Source: Halomonas sp. S3-1-1 | GTDB lineage: Bacteria; Pseudomonadota; Gammaproteobacteria; Pseudomonadales; Halomonadaceae | Length of the DNA: 64,000 nt | Reading direction: 5' to 3' | Assembly (NCBI RefSeq): GCF_023757625.1 | Contig: NZ_JALGBZ010000003.1 | Location: forward strand, 496,001 to 560,000 | Shown here: positions 45,303-53,693 of the stretch, piece by piece | Layout: each line of letters starts with the position of its first letter | Numbering within the stretch: the first letter of the stretch is position 1 | The notes under the pieces: generated by a model | Told to the model about the DNA's origin: nothing | What the model saw: the letters and a program-made list of their open reading frames with translations, nothing else | Database searches by the model: none | Program-made: the position numbers and the translations under genes

Positions 45303-46336
45303 CGCCGCCCCCTCACCATCAGGTAGGCAAACGCCGGCGCGCCGACCAGCGCGGTGATCACGCCGATGGGCAGCACCTGACCGGGAATCACCACCCGGGA
45401 CACCACGTCGCACAGCACCATGAACACCGCCCCGCACAAGGTGGTCGCCGGCACCAGCCGTCGGTGGCGCACGCCGACCAGAAGCCGGCAGGCGTGGGGC
45501 ACCACCAGCCCGACGAAGCCAATCGCGCCGGTGATCGCCACCATCACCGCCGTCGCCAGCGCCGCGGTGCCGATCAAAAGCCCTTTTGTTGCCCGAAGAT
45601 TCACACCGAGCGAGGCTGCGCTTTCCGCGCCGAAGGCGAAGGCATCCAGCGAGCGCACCTGTGAAAGCGCCACCGCCAGGCTCGCCCCGGCCACCGGCAT
45701 GGCAAGCCAGGCGTCCGGCCAGCGCACCGCGGAAAGATTGCCCAATAGCCAGAACATGATGCCCCGGGCCTGCTCGGCGTTGGCGGAGTGGGCGATGATG
45801 AAGGCGGTCAGCGCGTTAAAGAGCTGCGCCCCGGCGATACCGGCGAGAATCAAAATGCCCGCACCGCGAACGCCCTGGCCGCCGCCGGCCAAGTGCGCCA
45901 GCAGCGCCACGAAGCTAAAAGCGGCCAGAGCGCCGGCGAAGGCGCCCATGGACATCGAGATCATTCCCGCCCCGAGACCCGCCACGGTCACCGTGACCGC
46001 CCCGGTCGAGGCGCCCGCCGAGATGCCCAGCAGGTAGGGATCGGCCAGCGAATTACGCAGCAGCGCCTGCAGGATCACCCCGGACACTGCCAGCCCCGCG
46101 CCGCAGCACGCCGCCACGACGGCGCGCGCCAGGCGGTAGTGCCACACGATCGCTTCGTCCAGCGTTGAAAGCGGGTGGTCGATCACGCCAAGCTTGCTCG
46201 CCAGCACCTCCAGCACGGTGGCAAGCGGGATGCGCGTCTCGCCGACCGAGGCGCCGATCAACAGCGCCGCGATCAAACATAGCGGCATCAGCCAGACCCA
46301 TCGCGCGGACCCTGCGCCCAAATGTGTCGCCCTCAT
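45299..46336 (-). CDS. btuC: Vitamin B12 ABC transporter permease
   Basis: A 345-residue FecCD-type permease with about ten membrane helices. Family marks include RLARAVVAACCGAGLAVSGV, RNSLADPYLLGISAGASTGA, the cytoplasmic LGVNLRATKG loop that contacts the ATPase, and AITGAIGFVGLVVPHACRLL. It would move cobalamin across the inner membrane. The ATG at 46336 sits on the btuF stop (TGATG), and its end overlaps btuD, so the three are coupled. Confidence 0.9.
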   Translation of the reverse strand: MRATHLGAGSARWVWLMPLCLIAALLIGASVGETRIPLATVLEVLASKLGVIDHPLSTLDEAIVWHYRLARAVVAACCGAGLAVSGVILQALLRNSLADPYLLGISAGASTGAVTVTVAGLGAGMISMSMGAFAGALAAFSFVALLAHLAGGGQGVRGAGILILAGIAGAQLFNALTAFIIAHSANAEQARGIMFWLLGNLSAVRWPDAWLAMPVAGASLAVALSQVRSLDAFAFGAESAASLGVNLRATKGLLIGTAALATAVMVAITGAIGFVGLVVPHACRLLVGVRHRRLVPATTLCGAVFMVLCDVVSRVVIPGQVLPIGVITALVGAPAFAYLMVRGRR

Positions 46337-47364
46337 CAGGGCGACAGATCCATTTCGGCCAGCGCCTCGACCAGCGTCTCGAGGGCGTAGATGCTGCGAA
46401 TCGACGGATCCATGGCGTGGGCGTCGATCTCGACCAGCCGGTTCTGCTCGACGGCCTCGAGCAGCCGGGTGACCGGGTCGTTTTGCAAGAAGTCGCGCTT
46501 TACGGCGATGTCGTCGGCGGGAAACCGGCGCCGGTCCATGCGCGCGGCGGCGATGAAAGTCGGCTCGGCGCGGGCGATGCTCTCCCAGCCGACCGTCGGC
46601 CACTCCTCCTCGGCGCTCACCACGTTGTCGATGCCAAGGGTGCTCATCATCCAGTCCGGCACGCTGTTGACGCCGGCGACGTAGGGGTCGATCCCCAAAT
46701 CCGCGGAGGAGTACCAGAACACGCCGCGAAGCTCATTGGGCAAATCGAGCGCTTGCGCGGCGTCGATCGCGGCGGTTTCGCGGGCCTGAAGGTCGCTCAC
46801 GGCTTCTTCACCTCGCTCGGCGATGTCGAAGATCTCGGCCAGCGTTTCGATGCTTTGGTACACCAGCGCCGGGTCAAAAAGGCTGCCGCGCGCGCCGTCC
46901 ATGCTTTGACGGTTGTTCTTACCTACGCACTCGGTGGGCAGCGTCCAGAGCGCAACGTCGGCGTCGTCGAACATCTCCGGAGTGCCCACAACGCCGGCGG
47001 GGCCGACCATCCACTCATAGGCGGAGATCACCAAATCCGGCTCTTTCGCCAGCACGCTTTCGAAGCTCGGCGCGTTATCGGAGAGCCGCTCGACGTCGGC
47101 ATTCGCCTCGGCAAACGCGTCGAGCACCGGATTGACCCAGAGCGAGGTGCCCGCCACGTGGTCTTCAAGGCCCAGCAAATAGAGCAATTCCGTCGGTGCC
47201 TGGCCGATGGTGACCACGCGCGACGGCGCCTTTTCCAGAGTGATTTCGTGGCCGCAGCTTTCGAGCGTGAGGGGGTAGTCGGTGGCGGCCAGGGCGTGGG
47301 CGCACGCGCCCAGAGAGACGCACAGCCCTGCCAGGGCCAGCGCCGGGGATCGGTTCAGCATCAT
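46336..47364 (-). CDS. btuF: Vitamin B12-binding periplasmic protein
   Basis: A 342-residue periplasmic binding protein of the cobalamin/iron-complex class. A signal peptide (MMLNRSPALALAGLCVSLGA, with a possible lipobox LGAC) precedes a two-lobe fold joined by a long helix: PSRVVTIGQAPTELLYLLG, EPDLVISAYEWM, and NVVSAEEEWPTVGWESI in the second lobe. The start at 47364 has GGGAG 6 nt upstream. It is the first gene after the cobalamin riboswitch, so it would be repressed when B12 is plentiful. Confidence 0.88.
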   Translation of the reverse strand: MMLNRSPALALAGLCVSLGACAHALAATDYPLTLESCGHEITLEKAPSRVVTIGQAPTELLYLLGLEDHVAGTSLWVNPVLDAFAEANADVERLSDNAPSFESVLAKEPDLVISAYEWMVGPAGVVGTPEMFDDADVALWTLPTECVGKNNRQSMDGARGSLFDPALVYQSIETLAEIFDIAERGEEAVSDLQARETAAIDAAQALDLPNELRGVFWYSSADLGIDPYVAGVNSVPDWMMSTLGIDNVVSAEEEWPTVGWESIARAEPTFIAAARMDRRRFPADDIAVKRDFLQNDPVTRLLEAVEQNRLVEIDAHAMDPSIRSIYALETLVEALAEMDLSP

Positions 47365-47415
47365 GTACACTCCCGTGCATGATCGGCGCGCAAGGCGCGG
47401 CCTGATGGTGAGGAT

Positions 47416-47585
47416 GCGTCGGCAGGTCTCCTGACTCACGGGTCAACGCTAGCTCGCCTTCCCGGACGCATGTCCAGTGGCACGTGTGAGCATCGCTCGC
47501 CGCCTACAGTTGCGGGGGCAGTTCCGGTTCGCGCGAGGCGCTTCGGATTCCCTATCAAGTTCCGTTAAGGAACACCGACGCCGGC
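47416..47585 (-). ncRNA. Cobalamin (B12) riboswitch
   Basis: On the minus strand, between btuF and the divergent DUF2243 gene, the conserved pieces of a cobalamin riboswitch occur in order: GGAACTGCCCCCGCAACTGT, GTGCCACTGG, CCGGGAAGGCG and the B12 box AGTCAGGAGACCTGCC (near 47421-47436). It ends about 55 bp before btuF. Binding of adenosylcobalamin should turn the btuFCD operon off. Confidence 0.95.
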
Positions 47586-47687
47586 CATTCTAGAGAGCGC
47601 TGCAAAGGAGGGCAATCACGGCCCGCGCCGCGGTGGCGCTCGTCCGGCGCCTTGCCTACGCTGATAGCGACACCAGGGAGCCCGTCC

Positions 47688-48155
47688 ATGACGTATGATG
47701 TGAACAAAAGCGAAACCCACGACATCAAGCGCTCGCGCTGGGCGGCGGTGCTGGTAGGCATCGGCGCGATGGCCGCGCTCGATGAAATCGTCTTTCACCA
47801 GCTGCTGCAGTGGCACCATTTTTTCGATTTCTCCACGCCTGCTTTCGGCATTCTTTCCGATGGCCTGCTGCACGCCTTCGAGCTGTTGGCGGTGGTGGTG
47901 GGCGTGTTTCTGCTGCTGGATCTTTCACAGCGAGGGCGCTTGAGTATCTCTTGGGCGAAGGCGGGTTTCTTTCTGGGGATGGGCGGCTTTCAACTTTTCG
48001 ATGGGCTCATCAACCACAAGATTCTGCGTCTGCACCAGATTCGCTACGGGGTGGATCCGCTGATGTACGACTTGGTCTGGAACGCCTTCGCGATCGGGTT
48101 TCTGCTGATCGGAGCCTGGTGCTGGCGCCGCGCCCGCGCGTTGCCCGCGCGCTAA
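47688..48155 (+). CDS. DUF2243 membrane protein
   Basis: A 155-residue protein with four hydrophobic helices and the DUF2243 pattern: SRWAAVLVGIGAMAALDEIV, FHQLLQWHHFFDFS, SDGLLHAFELLAVVVGVFLL and GFQLFDGLINHKILRLHQIR. The several in-membrane His residues (FHQ, WHH, LHA, NHK, LHQ) could bind metal or haem; the function is not established. It abuts ctaG with no gap (stop then ATG), so the two proteins probably act together. The start at 47688 follows GGGAG. Confidence 0.85.
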   Translation: MTYDVNKSETHDIKRSRWAAVLVGIGAMAALDEIVFHQLLQWHHFFDFSTPAFGILSDGLLHAFELLAVVVGVFLLLDLSQRGRLSISWAKAGFFLGMGGFQLFDGLINHKILRLHQIRYGVDPLMYDLVWNAFAIGFLLIGAWCWRRARALPAR

Positions 48156-48956
48156 ATGCACGCCGGCCACCCCGCTTCGCCGCTCGACTGGCTGCCGTTT
48201 TTACTGGTCGTGCTTGTCACCTGCCAGTACCTGGCGGCGGCTTGGCTCCAGCGCCTTGAGGGGCACTGGAGCCTCTGGCGCTGCGGCTTTTTCGTACTGG
48301 GCAGTACGCTTTTAGCCATCGCGTTCTGGCCTTCGTTGATGCGCTGGGCGCACGCCGATCTGGTGGGCCACATGACGCTGCACCTGTTGATCGGCATGTT
48401 CGCCCCGCTTGCCTGGGTGCTGGCCGCCCCAGTAACGCTGCTGCTAAAAACGCTGCCCCAGGCCGGCGGCAAGTGGGTGGTGGCGCTGCTGCATAGCCGC
48501 TTCATCCGCTTTCTCGCTCATCCGGTCACCGCCCTTTTGCTCAATGTCGGCGGCATGTACGTGCTCTATCTGACGCCGCTCTACGCCGCCTCACTGCAAA
48601 ACTCCGCGCTTCACTACCTGATCCACCTGCACTTTCTGCTGGCGGGGTATCTCTTCTGCTGGGCGATCCTCGCCGAGCCCGACGCCTCTCCGCACCGGCT
48701 TGGCGTGCGCTTTCGCCTGGGCGTGCTGTTCGCCGCGATCGCCACCCATAGCCTGCTGGGCAAACTGATGTACGGGTGGGGCTTTCCGCGCGGCACTGGC
48801 CACACCCTCGAGCACGTCCAGGCCGCCGCCCAGTGGATGTACTACGGCGGCGACCTGGCTGAGGTGCTGCTGGCGGTAGTGCTGATGACGTGTTGGCTGC
48901 GCCGACCGGTGGGACGGCGCGAGGCCCTGCTGGGCTCGCATCCGCAGACCGGTTAG
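48156..48956 (+). CDS. CtaG-family (Caa3_CtaG) cytochrome c oxidase assembly protein
   Basis: A 266-residue protein with about seven membrane helices of the Caa3_CtaG family, implicated in copper-dependent assembly of caa3-type oxidase in Bacillus. Marks are HMTLHLLIGMFAPLAWVLAA, HYLIHLHFLLAGYLFCWAIL, and a GHTLEHVQAAAQWMYYGGDLAE segment with conserved His/Asp. It starts directly after the DUF2243 stop. No oxidase subunit gene is nearby, so its client is unclear. Its stop overlaps the convergent dsdA stop by 4 bp. Confidence 0.88.
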   Translation: MHAGHPASPLDWLPFLLVVLVTCQYLAAAWLQRLEGHWSLWRCGFFVLGSTLLAIAFWPSLMRWAHADLVGHMTLHLLIGMFAPLAWVLAAPVTLLLKTLPQAGGKWVVALLHSRFIRFLAHPVTALLLNVGGMYVLYLTPLYAASLQNSALHYLIHLHFLLAGYLFCWAILAEPDASPHRLGVRFRLGVLFAAIATHSLLGKLMYGWGFPRGTGHTLEHVQAAAQWMYYGGDLAEVLLAVVLMTCWLRRPVGRREALLGSHPQTG

Positions 48957-50329
48957 GCGATAGGCGCCTGGGCCCTGGCCAGCGCCGTGTAGCCCTTTTC
49001 CAGATACCCCCGCATCTCTTCCTTGGGCACCATCGAGCCGCCGGTGGCCCAGACCAGGTGGGTAGCCTTGGCGAGATGGCCGGCAAGGCCGAGGGTTTCG
49101 AGCGTGGCGCGGTCGGCGCGGGCCAAATGGGCAAAGCCGGGCAAGCCCGCGACGGCGGAGGGCTCGAGGCCCAGCTTTTCGCTCTGCTTGACCAGCGCGA
49201 CCAGCGCATGGAGCTCGTCGTCGCTGACGGTGTAGAGCGCGTCGAGCAACGGCTCCATGAGCGTGCCGACAAAAGCGGAGGGGCGGCCGACGGCCAGGCC
49301 GTCGGCGCAGGTCTGATTGCTCAGGCCGATATCCTGAACGCTGATGGCGTTGTGCAGGTTCGTGGCCATGCCGAGCAGCATGCAGGGTGACGAGGTAGGC
49401 TCGGCGAACACGCAGTGTACGGCGTCGCCGAAAACGTGCTTCAGGCCGAAGGCGACCCCGCCAGGGCCTCCGCCCACCCCACAAGGCAGGTAGACGATCA
49501 GCGGATGGTCATCATCGATGCGAACGCGCTGCTCTTCGAGCTGGCGCTGCAGGCGCCGGGCGGCGACGGCGTAGCCCAGAAACAGCGCCGTCGAGTCCTC
49601 GTCGTCGACGAAGTGGCAGCGGGGCGTGGCCAGCGCTTCCTCGCGCCCCTGGGCTACGGCGACGCTGTAGTCGGACGGGTGCTCGACCACCTGAACGCCT
49701 TTTTCGCGCAGCAGTGTCTTTTTCCAGGGGCGGGCATCGGCGGACATGTGCACCGTCACCTGGAAGCCAAGCTGGGCGCTCAGGATGCCGATGCTCAGCC
49801 CCAAGTTGCCGGTCGAGCCCACCACGATCGAGTGGTGCGCGAACAGCGTTTTGAACGCCGCCGTAGCGAAGCAGGCGTAATCGTCTTCTTTGGTGACAAG
49901 GCCGTGCTCCAGGGCCAGGGTTTCGGCGTAGAGCAGCACCTCGTGAAAGCCGCCGCGAGCCTTGATCGACCCGGAGATCGGCAGGTGGCTATCGCACTTG
50001 AGCCACAGGCTTGCCGGGGCGGACACCCGCCAGCGCTCGGCGGCGGCGAAGGCGAGCGCGTCGGCGCGTTGGAGTGGCGATTCGATGATGCCCGCCTGTG
50101 GGGCGGTCTCGGGAAACGCCTCGACGAAGTAGGCGGCGAAGCGCGAAAGGCGCGCCTCGGCCTCGTCGATATCGGTTGAGTCGAGTGACAGCGAGTCGCG
50201 CACGGTGGCGAAGGCTACGCGCTTGGGGTTGACCCAAAAGGTCTCTTCGCGACGGGTAAGCGCGCCTAGAAACGGGTCGGTGCCGTCGCGGGCGAGGGTT
50301 TGCCAGTCATCGAGCGTGCGGTGAGCCAT
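48953..50329 (-). CDS. dsdA: D-serine ammonia-lyase
   Basis: DsdA is a PLP enzyme that converts D-serine to pyruvate and ammonia. The 458-residue product matches the family: PLP Lys123 in HLPISGSIKARGGFHE, the PLP-phosphate loop GSTGNLGLSIGI, and VYLPCGVGGGPGGVAFGLK. The start at 50329 has GAGG upstream. It is the last gene on the strand of the peptide transporter and amidase, but a MITE-like element lies between it and the amidase, so whether it is still cotranscribed is uncertain. Confidence 0.93.
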   Translation of the reverse strand: MAHRTLDDWQTLARDGTDPFLGALTRREETFWVNPKRVAFATVRDSLSLDSTDIDEAEARLSRFAAYFVEAFPETAPQAGIIESPLQRADALAFAAAERWRVSAPASLWLKCDSHLPISGSIKARGGFHEVLLYAETLALEHGLVTKEDDYACFATAAFKTLFAHHSIVVGSTGNLGLSIGILSAQLGFQVTVHMSADARPWKKTLLREKGVQVVEHPSDYSVAVAQGREEALATPRCHFVDDEDSTALFLGYAVAARRLQRQLEEQRVRIDDDHPLIVYLPCGVGGGPGGVAFGLKHVFGDAVHCVFAEPTSSPCMLLGMATNLHNAISVQDIGLSNQTCADGLAVGRPSAFVGTLMEPLLDALYTVSDDELHALVALVKQSEKLGLEPSAVAGLPGFAHLARADRATLETLGLAGHLAKATHLVWATGGSMVPKEEMRGYLEKGYTALARAQAPIA

Positions 50330-50376
50330 ACATTTACCTCTTGAATGAACAGCGAAAAAGGCGTCAAACGGGGCCA

Positions 50377-50517
50377 GGCTCTGTCTGAAAAGTGTCTGCG
50401 CTCGACAATACGGCGTTAAAAATTGGCTCAGAATGCTCATTTACTTAACGTAAACTCCGCTTCTTCGCCAATTTTTGCCTTGTCTTGCCTTCGCTCGTCG
50501 ACTTTTCAGACAGGCCC
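50377..50517. mobile_element. 141-bp MITE-like palindromic element
   Basis: The element has 17-bp imperfect terminal inverted repeats (50377-50393 and 50501-50517; core CTGTCTGAAAAGT perfect over 13 bp), a nested inverted repeat AAAAATTGGC (50418-50427) / GCCAATTTTT (50467-50476), and an inner TTTAC/GTAAA pair. It has no coding capacity. The same terminal core bounds the IS5-family remnant at 15226-15238, so an IS5-type transposase probably moved it. Its first base is the last base of the amidase stop codon. On the minus strand GCCAATTTTTAA after the stem could act as a terminator between amidase and dsdA. No clear target duplication is seen. Confidence 0.8.
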
Positions 50518-52007
50518 TAGAAGCCCATAAAGCCCTCGGCTTCCCTGAGTGGGGCCGCATCACGCAGATAGGCGAGGTCGACCCGGGGGCGGGCCAGGGC
50601 GTCGTCATCGGCAAACAGCGTCTCAAGCTCGCGGGCGAAGGCCAGGGTCTCCAGGTCGCTGCCGCGCCGGCCAATGATCTGTAGCCCAAAGGGCAGCCCG
50701 TTTTCGTCGCGTCCGGTCGGCAGCGTCACCGACGGGTGGCCGGCCAGTGTCGAGGCGTAGGCCATCGAGAGCCAGTGGTAGTAGCTTTGCGTCGGCTCGC
50801 CGTCGATCTCGGCGGGGTAGAGCTCGTGCCAGTCCCGCGGGCTGATGGTGGTGGTCGGCGCCAGCACGAAGTCGTGGTGCTCGAAAAACGTTTGCCAGTG
50901 GCGGTAAAGGGTCTGCTGCTGGGTCAGCGCGCGCACCACGTCCAGCGCCGAGTAGCTTTCGCCTTCACGGACGTTATCGCGCACGTTAGGGCCGACCTGG
51001 TCCGGGTACTGCTGCAAGAGCTCCCGGTGCATGCCGGAAAAACAGAGCGCGCGAATCACCGCGAAGGTGTCGTCGACGTGCGGGCATTCGGGGTGGGTGT
51101 CGTCAAGCCGACCGAAAACGTGGCCGAAGCGGGCGAGCTTGTCGCTGAAGCTTCGACGCACGAGCTTTTCGGTCATGGCGAAGCCGAAATCCTCGGTAAA
51201 GGCGACGCGCTGGCTGCAAAGATCCACTCGGGGAAGCTGGCGAAACGCCGATGGTGCGTGAACCGGCTGATTCTCGACGACCGGCGTCCAGGGATCGCGG
51301 CGGTCTGGGCGGATCATCGTCGAGAGCATCAGCGCGGCATCGTCCACGGTGCGCGCCATGGGGCCGTTCATCGACATCGGAAGCCAAGCTTGTGCGCGGT
51401 TGCCCGGCACCAGCCCGGGCGTAGGGCGAAAGCCCACTACGCCGCAAAACGCCGCCGGGTTGCGCAGGCTGCCGCCGGTGTCGGAGCCGGTGGCCAGCGG
51501 TGCCATGCCGCAGGCCAGGGCCACGGCGGAGCCGCCGGAGGAGCCCGCGGCGGAACGGGTCACATCGAACGGATTGGCGGTGACGCCGTAAACGGCGTTG
51601 CGGGTGTTGCCGCCGGCGCTCCACTCGGGGTTGTTGGTCTTGCCGACTATCAACGCGCCGGCCTCGCGCAGCTGCGCCACCATCGGGTCGTCGCCTTGGG
51701 CGACGTTGTCGGCGTAGATCTGGCTGCCGAAGGTGGTCGGAAGTCCGGTGACATCGACCATGTCCTTCACGCACAGCGGCAGGCCATGCAGCGGACCGAG
51801 CCGCTCGCCCTGGTCGATGGCGCGCTGAGCGTTCTTCGCGCCTTCGCGCCAGGCATCGACATCCTGGGCCACCAGCGCGTTGACGGCGGGGTTGATTGCC
51901 TCGATACGGGTCAGGCAGCTTTCGGTCAGCTCCACGGCGGAGAGCTTTTTGGTACTCATCAAACGGCGCGCCTCGACGGCGCTCAGATCACAGGCATTCA
52001 TCAACAT
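50517..52007 (-). CDS. Amidase-signature family hydrolase
   Basis: A 496-residue amidase-signature enzyme. The Ser-cisSer-Lys triad is readable as Lys81 (CVKDMVDVTG), Ser156 (AAGSSGGS) and Ser180 (GSDTGGSLRNPA), with the 24-residue Ser-Ser spacing usual for the family. It hydrolyses a carboxamide or peptide-like bond; the substrate cannot be read from sequence. Position between a peptide transporter and D-serine ammonia-lyase suggests an imported amide or D-amino-acid derivative. AAGGAAG precedes the ATG at 52007. The MITE abuts its stop. Confidence 0.9.
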   Translation of the reverse strand: MLMNACDLSAVEARRLMSTKKLSAVELTESCLTRIEAINPAVNALVAQDVDAWREGAKNAQRAIDQGERLGPLHGLPLCVKDMVDVTGLPTTFGSQIYADNVAQGDDPMVAQLREAGALIVGKTNNPEWSAGGNTRNAVYGVTANPFDVTRSAAGSSGGSAVALACGMAPLATGSDTGGSLRNPAAFCGVVGFRPTPGLVPGNRAQAWLPMSMNGPMARTVDDAALMLSTMIRPDRRDPWTPVVENQPVHAPSAFRQLPRVDLCSQRVAFTEDFGFAMTEKLVRRSFSDKLARFGHVFGRLDDTHPECPHVDDTFAVIRALCFSGMHRELLQQYPDQVGPNVRDNVREGESYSALDVVRALTQQQTLYRHWQTFFEHHDFVLAPTTTISPRDWHELYPAEIDGEPTQSYYHWLSMAYASTLAGHPSVTLPTGRDENGLPFGLQIIGRRGSDLETLAFARELETLFADDDALARPRVDLAYLRDAAPLREAEGFMGF

Positions 52008-52045
52008 CGCTTCCTTGTAGCAAAAAATCGGCCGGACGGTCCGCG

Positions 52046-53692
52046 TCAGGCGACGGGGGCAAAGGTGGTGAAATCCCAGCTCCGCCCGGGCGCGACCTCG
52101 ATCAACTGGCGGGTGTAGTCGGCACTCGGGTTGCCAAGCACCTGCTGCGCCGGGCCGTATTCGACCACTTGGCCACGCTGCATCACCAGCACGTCGTCAC
52201 AAATTTGCGCGGCGACGCGCAGGTCGTGGGTGATGAACAGCACCGCCACGCCCAGGCGCTGTTGAATATCGTCCAAAAGCGCCAGTACCTGGGCCTGCAC
52301 CGACACGTCCAGCGCCGACACCGCCTCGTCCGCCACGATGACGTCGGGCTCCATGGCCAGCGCCCGGGCGATGGCGATCCGCTGGCGCTGGCCGCCGGAA
52401 AACTGGTGCGGGTAACGCTCGATGGCATCCGCGGGAAGGCCGACCAGCTCCAGAAGCTCGCGGGCGCGCTCCAGCGCTTGTTTGTAAGGCTTGCCGTAGT
52501 TGGTCGGGCCTTCGGTCAGGCTTTGGCCGATCGTCAGGCGCGGGTTCAGCGAGCGGTAGGGGTCCTGGAATACCATCTGGATGCGCCCGCGGTGCGGCTT
52601 GAGGCTGCGCGGGCGCAAGGAGGCGATGTCCTGGCCGTCCACGCGTACGGTTCCACCGGTCGGCGTGAGCAGGCGCATCACGCAGCGCGCCAGCGTCGAC
52701 TTGCCCGAGCCTGATTCACCCACGATGCCTAGGGTGCGTCCGGCTTGGAGTTCGAAACTGACGTTGTTGACCGCGTGGGTGGCTGCGCGCCGCGGTTTCA
52801 AAAAGCCCAATAGACCGCGTTTGGGCGCAAACGCCTTGTGCAGCTCGGTAACGCCGAGCACGCGGCGCTCGCTTTTGTAAGGACGGGCGGGGCGCGGCGT
52901 CAGGCTCGGCACTGCTTCGAGCAGGCGCCGGGTGTAGGCCTCCTTCGGAGTGGCGAGGATCTGGCGCACCGGGCCCTGCTCGACGATGTCGCCGGTTTTC
53001 ATTACGCAGACGCGGTCGGCGATATCCACCACCACGCCCATGTCGTGGGTGATGAATAGCACTGCGGTGCCGTGGCGCTGCTGCAGTTCGCGAATGAGCT
53101 TGAGGATCTGGTGCTGAGTGGTGACGTCCAGCGCCGTGGTCGGCTCGTCGGCGATGAGCAGGCGCGGCTTCAACAACAGCGCCATGGCGATCATGATGCG
53201 CTGACGCTGCCCGCCGGAGAGCTGGTGAGGGAAGCTGTGATAAACGCGCTCGATATCCGGCAGGTGGACCTGGGCCAGCGCGTCCAGCACTTGGGCAAAG
53301 CGCTCGGCCTTCGGTAGCGAGGTGTGGCAGGCCAGCACCTCGTCGAGCTGCTTGCCCACACTCAGCACCGGGTTGAGCGCGGTCATCGGCTCCTGAAAGA
53401 TCATCGCCATGCGGCTGCCGCGAAGCTGACTCAGCCGCTTGGGCGTGGCCGCCAGCAGCGACTCGCCGTCGAGGATGATATCGCCGCCGGTGGCCTTCAG
53501 GCTGCGCTTGGGCAAAAGGCCCATGGCGGTGAGCGACGACACCGATTTGCCGGAGCCAGACTCGCCCACCAGGCAAAGCGTTTCGCCGGCGTGGATGTCG
53601 AAGGAGACGCCCTTGAGAATGCGCTTGGGCGTGGCATCGGTGGTGTCGACCGTAAGCCCATCGACACGCAGCACGGGGGAGTGTGTGCTCAT
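52046..53692 (-). CDS. Peptide ABC transporter ATPase, fused DppD-DppF type
   Basis: A 548-residue protein with two complete ABC ATPase halves, as in GsiA: Walker A GESGSGKS in both (about 36 and 324), signatures LSGGQRQRIMIAMA and FSGGQRQRIAIARA, Walker B LLIADEPTTALD and VIVADEAVSALD. It powers the permeases encoded by the next two genes. The second Walker B region has Ala in place of Pro, which is common in this family. It starts 1 bp before the end region of the DppC-type gene, in one operon. Confidence 0.93.
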   Translation of the reverse strand: MSTHSPVLRVDGLTVDTTDATPKRILKGVSFDIHAGETLCLVGESGSGKSVSSLTAMGLLPKRSLKATGGDIILDGESLLAATPKRLSQLRGSRMAMIFQEPMTALNPVLSVGKQLDEVLACHTSLPKAERFAQVLDALAQVHLPDIERVYHSFPHQLSGGQRQRIMIAMALLLKPRLLIADEPTTALDVTTQHQILKLIRELQQRHGTAVLFITHDMGVVVDIADRVCVMKTGDIVEQGPVRQILATPKEAYTRRLLEAVPSLTPRPARPYKSERRVLGVTELHKAFAPKRGLLGFLKPRRAATHAVNNVSFELQAGRTLGIVGESGSGKSTLARCVMRLLTPTGGTVRVDGQDIASLRPRSLKPHRGRIQMVFQDPYRSLNPRLTIGQSLTEGPTNYGKPYKQALERARELLELVGLPADAIERYPHQFSGGQRQRIAIARALAMEPDVIVADEAVSALDVSVQAQVLALLDDIQQRLGVAVLFITHDLRVAAQICDDVLVMQRGQVVEYGPAQQVLGNPSADYTRQLIEVAPGRSWDFTTFAPVA

Positions 53693-53693
53693 C

